This document shows positions 26,748 through 38,600 of a stretch of DNA of 64,000 bases, piece by piece (positions within the stretch are counted from its first letter, which is position 1; every line of letters starts with the position of its first letter). The translations under genes and the position numbers were made by a program. Below the pieces are notes generated by a model. That model saw only the letters and a list, made by a program, of their open reading frames with translations. It was not told the origin of the DNA and did not search any database. This DNA comes from Castor canadensis (Eukaryota; Chordata; Mammalia; Rodentia; Castoridae), in assembly GCF_047511655.1 (NCBI RefSeq), contig NC_133391.1, positions 109,839,384 to 109,903,383 of the forward strand. Reading direction: 5' to 3'.

Positions 26748-26829
26748 GCAGGCTAGGCACGTCTCAAGTGGTAGAGTGGCTGCCTAGCAAGGTCCCCAAT
26801 TAAAACCCCAATACCAAAAAAAAAAAAGA
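26748..26829 (+). mobile_element. SINE, tRNA/ID-like 3' fragment
   Basis: 'caggctaggcacgtctcaag', 'gtggctgcctagcaaggtcc' and 'ttaaaaccccaataccaa' followed by an A run. Confidence 0.8.
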
Positions 26830-26994
26830 CAGACATAGCAGCTAAGGGACAGAGTACATGCAAAGACATGGAGTTAGAGTAAGAGAAGACTAGATCATAT
26901 GTCTTGCAAGTCAATGTAAAGGCATTGGCTTTTACCATGCATCAAATGAGGAACCATAAAAAATTTTTTAAGCAAAGAAATAAGGTTACATTCT

Positions 26995-27250
26995 TTTTTA
27001 ATAATCTTTTTATTGTGGAACCATTCTGGATATACAGAAAAATTACAAAGATAATACAGAGTTCTCATAAACCCCTCAACCAGTTTCCTCTATTATTACC
27101 ATTTTATATTACCATCAAACTAAGAAACCAACACTGATACATTACTATCAAATTCTACACTTAATTGGGATTTCATTAGATTTTCCATTATTGTTCTTAT
27201 TGAGTTCCAGAATCCAATCTAGGATAACATGTTGCACTTAGAATCCTACA
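26995..27250 (-). mobile_element. L1M-type 3' UTR remnant
   Basis: 'ataatacagagttctcataa', 'acccctcaaccagtttcctc', 'ccaacactgatacattacta' and 'ccagaatccaatctaggata' follow the widespread old L1M 3' UTR in order. It is well diverged. Confidence 0.6.
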
Positions 27251-27269
27251 TCTTACTACAATTTTTGAT

Positions 27270-28130
27270 ATATTCTAAAAACATCAGTCTGGCTAGTGTA
27301 TAACAATAAACTGCAAAAAGGCAAGGGTTGAAGAAAGCAGGAAGTCAAGTGGGAACATTATTACTGTAATCCAAGCAAGAAATGACAGTGGTCAATAACA
27401 GAAATCCAAGCAAGAGATGAGAGTACTAACAGAAAAGTAGTAGAAAACTGTTGAATTTTAGATATATTTTATACAGAGAGGCAACAGGATTTGCTGATGG
27501 ATCGATCATAAAAGAAAGGAAGAAGTCAAGAATAACTCCAAACATTAATTTTGAGCAATGTGCTGCATAGAGTTGCCATCAACAAGATGAGAAAAAATAA
27601 AACACAGGTTTGGGAGGAAGGAAGTTCAGTTGGGGATATTTGAGATAATTTTTGAAAACATAAATGCACATGCTAAGGAAGAAAATTGGCTATGTGAATC
27701 TGAACCTAGAGTTCAGAAAGAGAAGCGGCTAGAAACATGAATGTGGAAATTTTTGTTATATAGATATTTAAAATCAGAAGATTTGGTTATGTCATCAAAA
27801 GGAAAGGAAAAACAATGATTATGCCCTAGAGCACTTAAACAATAAAAAGTTGGGAAGAATAAAAGTATCCAGCAGAGCAGACTAAGAAGGAATAACCAAA
27901 GAGGGATGAGGAAAACCAGAGTATAGTCTTGGAAATCAAGTGAAGAAATATACCAAGGACAATGGACTGGTTATCTGTCTAAAGCTGCTGATTAGGCCAA
28001 ATATTTTGATGAATGAGAATTATCAACATCCAAAGACCCCTGGTGACACTAATAAGGGAATCTTGGAGATGTATTGGAGCAATAGCCATATTGAAGTAAG
28101 CTAAAAAAGAAGTTGAGACATGGAGCATAG
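27270..28130. repeat. ancient interspersed repeat, family not assigned
   Basis: 'ggaaatcaagtgaagaaata', 'taaagctgctgattaggcca' and neighbouring words resemble an old mammalian repeat with the order 'gatgaggaaaaccagagtat', then 'aagtgaagaaata', then 'gctgctgat'. I recall the pattern but cannot place the family with certainty. Confidence 0.4.
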
Positions 28131-28190
28131 AGAACTCTAGAATTTTTGTTCCAAAGAAGAGCAAATGAATGAGGTTGAAAATGGAGAGAG

Positions 28191-28412
28191 AGGATGGGCA
28201 CTAGTGGCTCACAACTGTAATGGTAGCTACTGGGGAAGCAGAGATCAGGAGGACAGTGGTTTGAGGCCAGCCCAGGCAAACAGTTCACAAGTCCCTATCT
28301 CAAAAATACCCAACAAAAAAAAAGGCTGGTGGAGTGGTTCTAGTGACAGAGCACCTGCCTAGCAAGTGTGAGCCCCTGAGTTCAAACCCCAACACACACA
28401 AAAAAAAAAACC
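28191..28412 (+). mobile_element. composite SINE
   Basis: 7SL-like part: 'tagtggctcacaactgtaat', 'gaggccagcccaggcaaaca'. tRNA-like part: 'gagcacctgcctagcaagtg', 'ctgagttcaaaccccaacac'. It ends in an A tail. All landmarks are in the usual order, so the copy is essentially full length. Confidence 0.92.
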
Positions 28413-29059
28413 TGGAGAAAGATTAAAAGAGTATTTAAGATGAAAAAAAATTATAAACATCAATCGAAATTTTTATAGGTAATAATCTAAAAGTACTGGA
28501 CTAAGCAAATGCATAGGGCACAGGGAGGAAAAACACACACAGAGAAGCTCAACTAGTTAAGGATCAGAGAAAGCAAGAAAAAAACCATTGTCAATATATG
28601 CAAACATCAGTGAATGAAAAAGTAACTAATGCAAAAGGAAACCATCAACACTGGCAATACTACACCCAAAGTAAGAAAAATAGGGGAAAAGTGGTCTGGT
28701 ATAATAGCAATACCAATTTAGTTCAAAAACCTTTTATTGTGTGTCTAATATATGCAAATCAATCCTTCCTCTATCATTACTCCTCAGGAGGGCTTTTAAT
28801 TTAGTGAAAGAGAAAGCCATGCACATAATAGCAAACACTTGGCTAGATGACTACTAGTAACTCATTTAATCCTCCCGCGCCAGGGGAGTAACTAAAATAA
28901 GCATGCCTAAGGGGCATGAGGCCTGGAAACTTGGCATCGCTAACTCAGCACAAGTCCCACTGAGGAAGATCCGAGGCAAGGAAAGCCCACGCAAGCCATA
29001 CTTCTAGAGATAAATAAAAGGGGGCTTTTAAAAAATAAGAAAGAGGAAAACAGCAAATC
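28413..29059. other. XRCC4 intron 1 / promoter flank, no gene recognised
   Basis: Unique sequence except a possible reverse MIR trace at about 28,825-28,880 ('agtaactcatttaatcctcc'). CpG content starts to rise toward 29,060. Confidence 0.45.
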
Positions 29060-29640
29060 ATTTATTAATATTTAAAGGAGCTGCCGCCACTTCCGGGTCC
29101 TACCTCTCAGTAACTCCACTTCCGGTCTCCTCCAAAATGCCAGCTCCTGCAGATAAATACCGACAGCCAATTAGAGTGTCAGCTACTTCCGCAGGGTTGC
29201 AGTTACTCCTCTAAGTTCCGCCTTTTCCTGGACAGAGGAGCCTATTACAATGCCTGAATCTTGGAGCCTGGGCGGAGTCACCGTGAATGGCCAAACCGGA
29301 TTGGCGGAGAGGCCAAGAGAGCTGGCGGGACGTTCACACCTCTTCCGCCCCGGGCCCGGAAGGGTGATGTGGCTGGGGCATCGCTGGCCTCACTATGGTA
29401 AGAATTGGCGGTACCGGTTCGCACCTGTGCTTCCCCAGGGGCTGTGGACTCGCGGTAGGGCAGGGGGTTAGTTCGGCGACGTTGGGTGCGCAGGCCAAGG
29501 AGCCTAGTCACTAAAACTTAAATTCTCCCGGACGCGGAGTTTGCACGGGTCATGGAGCCGTGTGGTCCCTGTACGCCTGTCTAGGGAGAATCGGGCCCAC
29601 CATCCGAGGAAAACCCCAGGGTCGCGGAGCCAGGGTCTCC
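29060..29640. promoter_or_regulatory. bidirectional CpG-island promoter of XRCC4 and TMEM167A
   Basis: This is the only GC- and CpG-rich stretch in the window. It lies between the 5' ends of two divergent genes. There is no TATA box in the expected place, as usual for housekeeping genes. Visible candidate sites: ETS-type ACTTCCGG at 29,089-29,096 and 29,118-29,125, and CCCGGAAG at 29,355-29,362; CCAAT at 29,167-29,171; the inverted form ATTGG at 29,300-29,304; and GGGCGG-type GC boxes near 29,271 and 29,304. The ETS/NF-Y combination is typical of shared promoters of constitutive genes. Transcription start points cannot be read from sequence alone. Confidence 0.88.
29395..29397 (+). CDS. TMEM167A: TMEM167A exon 1, coding part (ATG only)
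   Basis: The exon contributes only the start codon. ATG is followed at once by the donor GTAAGA (29,398). The context has A at -3. The exon's 5' UTR lies in the CpG island to the left; its start is not determined. An upstream ATG at 29,367-29,369 is out of frame (28 bases away) and, if transcribed, opens a short overlapping ORF. Confidence 0.93.
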
Positions 29641-32600
29641 CACAGAGGCCGCTCTCCTGCCTTGTTTGTTTAGAAGTGCGTTAGCTTCCCATAATGCAGT
29701 ACCCGGCGGTCACATAGGTTATCTTGAGCACGGACCCTTGGAAGTATCCGTCTCTCTTGCGTGCTCTCTCCCTCTCTTCCTCATCTCTCTCCCTTCTTCC
29801 CTCCACCCCCCCCCCAAGGTGTTATTAATGTTTAACACTAGGCTACACACCTTCAGTATCATTTTCTCAACTCTAAAGATGCTACCTTACAGTGTTGGTT
29901 TTAATGACTGCAGTTCTCTCCACAATGGGTTTCTCTTCTTGGCGATTAATGTGCTGTGTATCCTGGGACCTTCTAACACACCCCGCCCTTTGGGATTTTA
30001 ATATGTGTTTGTGTTATTTGTTGTAGGTTATTAGGCCTCTCCGAAAAGTTTGCACTGTAAGTTAAAATTGCAAAAGAAATTTCGAGGCAGCTTAACATTT
30101 TTTTTGGTCACCAAATCCTGTGCTCTTTCTACTATGCAATAATGTCATTAATTCTACAGAAATTCCAAGTGGAAGAACAAGGTTGGTGTGGGGTAGAAAG
30201 GGAGTAAAGGTATAATTCTATTGCCTCAATTCTTTTTGCATCATAAATGCATTTTCATTTATCACAGTAGAAAAACAAACATCTTTTTAGTATTAAAAAA
30301 ATAATTTTGACCTCATGAACCCATGAAAGAGTTCCATGAACTTTACCTTGAAAACAACTGCATCAGCTCATAGGAATGTGATGTGGGTGCTTATCCTCTA
30401 GCAAATTGCTTTAACTGTTAGCAAGTAAAAACTTTCAGGGAGTTTTGAGAAACTATAGATTCCCACACCAGTTAAGTCCAAATTTGTGAACTTTTTTTTT
30501 TTAAGTTGAAGCAAGGATTTATTTTAGTATAACAGGATAATGTATAGACAAAGGGGAGGAGGTGGAGAGAAGAGGGCAGGAAATGAGAGCAAAGACTTGA
30601 AAGGTGGTTGTTAGGCTCCAAATAACTGATGAACATCCAAAATTTAGAGCACACCCAGCACTCAAAATGTTTTGCATTTCATCAGCCAGGCTTTGTCATT
30701 TCCTGATTGCTTGGTCAAAGAACATTTTCATAGCAAATTTACCCCTTGTCTTGAGAATACCTTCATTTGTCACGTCATTTTATCAAGGACTCCTGTGAAG
30801 CATCTATTCATATTCTTTAACTCTACTAATGGCTCTACGATTTTTGACTTTACTATTGAACTGCAAATGACCACCAGTGTTGCCAGTCTAGAACATAGTC
30901 GAGATGCGTCTACTGGATCAGACCTTACTCATAACCATGAAAGTTTCTAAGTGAGAAATGTAAGTAGAGATGGGTTTTGTACATTTTTTGAAAGAAGACC
31001 AATAGAATCAAATGAAACTGATAAGGAAAATGTGGATTTATCCAAAGACAAATGTATATGTTAAGGAATCCAAGTGTTTAGTAGCCACTGTTGCTGAAGA
31101 GACAGATTATGTGTTCCAGTCAATTCTGGTCACTTATCTTGAACAAATGGGATGTGTATATGTTTGTATATTCATTTATAGGCAGCATTTATCCCTGTAT
31201 TTCCATGTTTTCAATTTTTTTCTTTTTTTATATTATTGTTGTACTGGGGGTATATTATAACATTTATAAAAATTCTTAAAATGTATTAGTTGGATTCACC
31301 CCCTCCATCATTCTCCTTTATTCCCCTCCCCAATTCCTGGAATAGTTTCAACAGGTCTCATTTTTCCATTTTCATACATGAGTACATGATATTTCTACCA
31401 CATTCAGCCTCCTTCTCCCTTTCCTTATATCCTCGCCCCCACCACTGGTACCAGCCTCCAGAGACAAACAATGTTGGTGTATGTGAGTTTACAATAGAAA
31501 CTAGTTGGAAAATGCTAATCTAACCTAGAGATATGAATGCTAAGATGCTGGCCCACTTTTCCACTGCTGTGTAATTTTTATCATAATTAGGTCATGTTTC
31601 TACCTGCAGAGAGAAATAAACATACTCCATGTAAAAGAAGTAGGTATCTCACTTAAAAATGAACTTGAGTTAAGCTGGAGATATTAATGTCAGTAAAACT
31701 TCCAACATAATCAGTCAGCATTTGAAGCTCTAAGAAAGACTATAATGCATAAAGAAGGCCCTTATTCAACACTTTGGTTAAACATTTTGTTTTGACAGTT
31801 CTCAAATAAGCTACCTGGAGCCAAAGCGGTACAAATACTAATAAAAATACTTTAGATTTAATCAATGTCCTTTCTGTAGATTATGTGTAGTTAGTAACTC
31901 ACTACTGAGCATTTTCTAGACAGCCTGCTTAGCTTATTAATGTATTTATTTTGCTTTTATTATTTTTGACACTTTTTCTTGCTTGGATCTTTTTCTCTTT
32001 TCCCTCTGTTTCTAATGTTTTGGGCAGTTTCTAATTTAAATTATTAACAAACTCCTTGAGCTTTTTGATATGCTATTTTTATTTATACATCAAATAACCC
32101 ACTGTTACTGAATTTTTACTTATATCCAAACTAAATTAATATAGTTTTAGCATTCAGGAATGACTGAAAATATATCGTAATACCTAACGTATGATTAAAA
32201 ATTGAAACTAAACAAGCACTCACCTTTTCAAATGGACTTGAAAGTAGAGAATTTTTTAAAGGCTGTCAACATTGCAAGTAATTTATTGTTCAAAACATAA
32301 AGCTTTGCATTGATCAATGTCCATCTAATTCGTTGATAAAGTGTTGCATCTGCTACTATGGTGACCAAATGAAAGTGTGAATTATTGTCATGACTTTAAA
32401 AGACCTAACCAACTGTAATTTACTCACTATGTTTATACAAAGTAAGTCATCAAGTTTATTTCCTTCTGGTTTGTTTAAATTGACTTAGAGCACTAGCTTA
32501 TTAGAAGCTTGTTTAGTTCTGTGTGGTGTGATGGATCTGCAATGGAAAGAAACAATGAAAGGGCCTTGGGAGAATTGTCGTTTTGGTGCCTCTAAAGTAA

Positions 32601-35600
32601 TGAGCACAACTCTGAGAGCAGTGATCTAAATTCAATGCAGGGCTGCTGCATTCTGCAATCCCAAGGGTTAACTACTTAATTCTGTTGTATTTGGTATTAT
32701 GTTCTAGAAGGTGCCACAGACAGCCCTGGGTCAATGGATAAGTCTTTATTAAAAAAAAAAAAAAGAAGAAGAAGGTATTTATACACATGGTAAACACAAT
32801 GCCATGTGTCGTTTCCCCCCCCCAAAAAAAAAAAAGCTATGAATGTCACCTTACTTGGCAAAAGGGATTTTGCATTCAAGGTAAGAATTTTGATATGGAA
32901 GATTATCCTGGATTAGGAGGAGGGAGGCAATTTAATCACAAGGAACCATGTGAGAAAGAAGTTGTAGACTCATAGAGAAATGTGTTTGCCAGGTACAGAG
33001 TGATAATGGGGCCACTAGCCAAAGAATGTAGATGGCCTCTAGAAGCAGGGGAACAGATTCTTCCCCAGAACTCCAGAAGAAATTAGCAAACCTATTTTAG
33101 ACTATCTAGAAGGATAAGATTATTTGTGTTATTTAAAGCCACTAAGTTTGTGGTAATTTGTTACAACAGAATAGGATACCAGTTCATTAGGGAGCAAAGT
33201 TTTATTTCCAACATCTTCCACAGCTCACTTAAGAGATGCGTGGTGCCATCTAAATTATGTCACGAAGGCTCTTTTAAATTCAATGAACACACTAAAAATA
33301 CAAATTTTTTCAGTCTTTCTTTATAGAATGCAAACTAGTAGAATCTATCAAAATGTAAAATGTTGAGTTTTTATCCAGCATTTCTAGAACTCTAATGGCC
33401 CCACTTAAAAAAGAAGAACTTCTCCAGTGCAAGAATAGATTAGTTTAGCTATTGCACATTATTTATAATAGTGAAATTTTGGAAACAAACTGCCTGTTTA
33501 TGAGCGTTAGTAAAATAATATCCTTTTTGACAGATAGGAAACTAAGGCATCAAGTAAACATGACCCTGATCACACAGGACTGAGTAGACCCAAAATTCAA
33601 AACTATTCCAGAGCAAGGAAGTTTTAAAAAAATTACCTGTGTAGTACAATCCTTTTAAAAAATAACAAAACCTGAATGAATTCTAGTGAGTGTCTTTTTA
33701 TGCATCAGCTTGCTAACAGTGATCATTTAGTTAAATTACTCTAGGGAATGGGAAAAGAGCAGGATGAAGGTGTTTATATTTTATACTGAATATATCTATG
33801 CTTTCTAAATTATTTACATTGGCCATGTATTTCATATAATATATACTGTGTATGGGTGGCTCATGCCTGTAATCCTAGTCAGGAGACAGAGATCAAGAGG
33901 ATTATGATTTGTGGCCTGGGCAAATAGTTCATGAGACCCTATCTCAGAATTACCCAACATGAAAAAGGGCTGATGGAGTGGCTCGAGTGGTAGAGTACCT
34001 GCCTAGCAGGTGAAGCCCTGAATTCAAACTCCAGTACTGCCCAAAAAAATAATAAAATATAAAGAGAAGGAATGTCATTAGTAACTAGGAGATCAGTTTC
34101 CACCAAGAGCATAGAGTATTGGTAAGCCCTCGATAGTTAGTGTGCCTGTCTTATAATGTTTTAAATTGTAGAGGTCATTTCAGCTCTTTAGCTTTCTTTT
34201 ATAATACAATTATTTGCACCATTGATTTTTGATGTTTGAACCTAGTCAGGGATAGTTTTTATTTCTTAGTATGGTTCCTATGAGAAAAATGTATTATTTT
34301 TCAGAAACAAAGGTATTGAAAACTGTAGGGTGTACTTGAATTCGAGATGATATTAAATAGTTAATTGTTGCATATTTTTTAAAATCATGGTTGCATATGT
34401 AAAATATCAACTATTTGATGTGACATCTTTAGTCAAGAACAATGTACATCACACTAAAATGAATCTGTAAAGCTTTAGTATTCTCATTGGACAATTCTGT
34501 CTCTGATTATTATTTGAGGACAATTGGCAAAACTGTAGAGAAAGATGTATTTGCCCTGGAGAACTCATTTTCCTTTTCAAAGTCAGGTAATTTTTCTAGC
34601 CAAGTGGAAAAATAAGTAGTTACTTCTTTAGAGAGACCCAGACCAAGGTTAATGTGAATTTCCAAAGAGATAGTAAGGCAGTCTCTCCTTCCTTCCTTTT
34701 TTTCTAATTTTTTTTTTTTTTTTTTTTTTGTGGCAAGGTCTCACTATGTAGTCCAGGATGGCCTTGAACTTACTGCCTTAAGGACTATCTATGGGAGTAC
34801 CGTAATAAGAAATCCTACAGCGGAGTGCCAGTATAAGAAAAATATTTAAAACATAAAATCAAGTGCTACTTCAGAGTATGCCAGATGATGTGGTTGAGGT
34901 CTGCCTATAAATACATACTGCTTTGTTCATGCTAGCTTTGAGTTAATTGAGGAATCTCAGAGGTTTGTCACACCCTGAGATAGTGTCTGGGAAGTATTTT
35001 AAAAAAAAAGTGTGTTTCCCTGTTTAATACATCCAGTTATGCAATATCAAATAATATACATTAGAACTAAGAAGTTAGGAGATAGAATTCATTTTTATAA
35101 ATCTAAGTATATCCTCTCCTGTTCATGTCTTTGAATAATATCTCAGTAATCTTACTAAGTTATTCTTGGTAATATTTACACTTTATTTTAGTAAATGTGC
35201 ATAGCGTGTATTTTTTCATCTGAGACCTTTTACGAATTATTCTTTATCATGTAAGCACCTTACTTGTATTTTTGTTAATGTAGTTCTTAATTTTGTGTAC
35301 AGATGCTTCTCCACTTCTGATGTGGTTTTGTCCACACTAAACATACCATATATTGAAGTCAAAAATGCATTTAATACACCCAAACATCATAGCTCAGCAA
35401 CATAGTACACTATAGTGTGTTACCATGTATAGTTGTTTACCTTCGTGAACAAGTGAGTGGCTGACTGGGAACTGCAGTTCACTACCACTGCTTAGCATCA
35501 GGAGAGATAAGTATCATAATCCATATCACTAACCAGAGAAAAGATCCAAATTTGAAGTGCAGTTTCTACTTAGTACATGTTTTTTTCACTCCATCCTAAT

Positions 35601-38600
35601 GCCAAAAAAACATTAAGTTAAACCAATTTAAGTTGAAAATAGTCTGTAATCCTAAAACATTAGTGTCATAATCATGGCACAAAAAATGAAGGTGATTAGC
35701 ATTAGATTACCACTGAAAACTAGGTAAACCTTAAACTTGAGAATTACTTGGCATTTCTGTCAGTAACCTTCAAAGTCTGAATGATCTTCAAAGTCAAAGA
35801 GATAGGAAGTCAGAACAATATATCCTGTCCAGTGGGTGAATATCTTCAAGGCTGGCCCCTTGATAAAATTAGAGTTTCTGAGTTCCAAGGGTGGCATTGA
35901 TACTAGGTAGAAATTACCTCAGGCCTTTATTTTACCTTGAAGCCTGTAGGTCTTTCATATAAGCATTAGGAAGTTCTTTCCATTTGGTTTTCCAAAATAT
36001 TTTTGACAAACAATTATAAATTCACAACAGTATATGGAAGTTTCTCTTGAATAATAGAATATTATATTGAGCACTCTTATGTACTTTTTAAAATAATGCT
36101 TATTGTTAATTTGGAATCTTGAGAATGCTCTTGGATTTGTTACAATATTCATATTCATTCCCCATTTTCCAGTGACTACTATATACTATTTCATCTAATA
36201 GTCAAAGGATTATTGATAATCTCAATAAAATAGGAGACAATTACAGTTTGATGGGTGCTATCAAAGGAAGGTGTGTCTGTAACAGGTAAATATAAACAAC
36301 CCTGGCTTCTTGGAATGTAGAGTACAGACAGGGATGACTTCACAGAAGAGGTAACTCTTGAGTTGAGACTGGTAGAATGTGTCAGTTCACAAGTCATTCA
36401 AGAACAGTTGGCATACAGAAACAGTACCTTGCAAAAGATTTCATGATTTAAAGGATATTAAATTGATAAATGAATTTTACTTCTTTTACACCTTTGTCAT
36501 CTATTTTATGATATATCTTTCCTTATTTAGTTTTCTCTTTTCTTTTCAGTAACATTTTCTTATTGAAAATCCTAGTTATTTTTTTACTGAAACAGGAACA
36601 TCTGTTTCATCTAACCCTGAGCATACAATTTTATGTTAGTGAACAACAGATGCTAAGCATTAAAAAGGATGCTATAGGTGGCAGGCTAATGTCCGTAACT
36701 TAGAAACACTCTTTTGACTAGAGTCTAAGTACATCTAAAAGACTTTGCCATCTAAAATTATTTGTTTAAATTTTAGTCTTCAAACACCCAGAACAAAGTT
36801 GTATATATCATTTTTGTGCTTGTAAAGTTTTCATTTGTAAATGGTTGCATACAGGCAAATGTATACATACACACTCCACTTTAATAATAGGTGTGTTCTT
36901 AAGTGCCTTTTTATCTTTTATTATGAAAAACTTCAAACATACAAAGATAAAAAGAAGGGAAGGATGAATTTTCATATGCTCAGCATTTCATTGTCATCCC
37001 TACTCTCTTCCCACCACACACATAGTGAGAAGTCAATCTTAACCATCATACCATTTAAGCATATTTAAAAGGTATTCAGGGGAAGAAACAGAGCTGTGAC
37101 AAAATCTTGAATTTAGATTCAGTAGGAAGATGATAAACCCACTTTGCAAATTTCTTTTCCAACTACTTCATTACAGGAATCTTTTGCTTATTAAAATAAA
37201 TCTGTTCATTATTCCGTAAATATACAAATTCCTTTTCTCTGGGGTATTTTCTCCACATTTCTGTCTTTTCTGAGCCCAACTAGATTGTGCCTTTTGTGGT
37301 TTGACTCTGTTCCTGCTTTGTTTTTGAAGCTTTTCCTTTTGAAATCTTGTATTTGTTCCCATGATTCAAGCCATCATTTGTACATGCTATAATGTTTTGC
37401 TATTTAGTTTTGAAAATAGTCTTTTTCTAACTTCAGTATAACGCTGTGTGCCTCAATAGTCTCATCTGGTAACATAAGGATAATAATAATACCTGCCTTG
37501 GACATGAGGATAAATAGTGTGGAACAGCACTGAATGAATTTCAGTAATTGTTAGCTATAAACTCCATGAAGGAAGGAATCATGCCATGTACCTATTTAAA
37601 TTCTCAGTGTCTCACTCATTTCCCAGATAGTATATACTAAATACATATTTAGTCTTTTGGCTAGGAGGCGTTTTGCTTTGGATTTCATGAAGTTATTACC
37701 CAATACTATTTAATAATATATTCATATATACCTTCATAGTATGACCTTTGAAACACGCATTGTGAGGTACTGTGTGTGTTTTCTATCTAGAATTGATCAG
37801 TAGTTACCATTTGCTTTCATAGATGAAAAATTAACAACCAATTTAATTTAAAAACAGCCATACTAAAATTTACCTTTGGTATATTCATGAAGAAGTCCTT
37901 TGCATAACAAAAAAGTATTAAAATGGTAACTGCAATTCATTTTTATCTTTTTCAGACCATAAAAGTAACACTTAGGAAATCTTTGAGAAATCAGGAAAAG
38001 TAGGGAATGAGGTAAAATCTATTCAGAGATAATCTTTGCATTCTCCCACTTTTGCATAAAGGTTTACATAACTAAAGATATGCTGCCTATGAAATCTTGT
38101 GTCCTATTTTTCCTCTCCAAATAGTATTATGCATAATATTTTAGTCCTTAAGAATATTGACAAATAAGATGTGTAATTCTTTTCTGTTTCCCAGTAGTTT
38201 ATATAAATTTATTATAAATATGTGAAAAGTTAAAAGGAATATTAATTTCTGTCAGGGCTAGTTCTTTTCTTAAAATTCTCTTGCCTATTCTTACTATTCA
38301 TATTTGTTGGTAGTAAGTTCACTTTAAATTTATGAGTTAGCTTTGTAATGTTGCCTTCCAAAATAAGAGCCTGGTATGTCAGTATATTCTAATTCTAGTC
38401 TTACATTCTTCTATATGCTTTAAGGTTCCATCAACTTTTTCTGTTGACGCTGATGTTGCACATTTTTTTATTAAACATATTCTTACATATTTTAGCTTTT
38501 TGTTATGTTTCCTATCATAAATGGAGTCTGTTATGTCTTTCAACTAGATGATAACATAATTGTGAAGGCTGTTGACATATATATTTTAGTTATATGCCCA

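Noticed and set aside
29250..29511. GC-rich frames on both strands in the promoter island (73 and 77 codons)
   Set aside because: GC-rich DNA has few stops; the plus-strand frame is interrupted by the TMEM167A exon 1 donor at 29,398. Neither matches a known protein.
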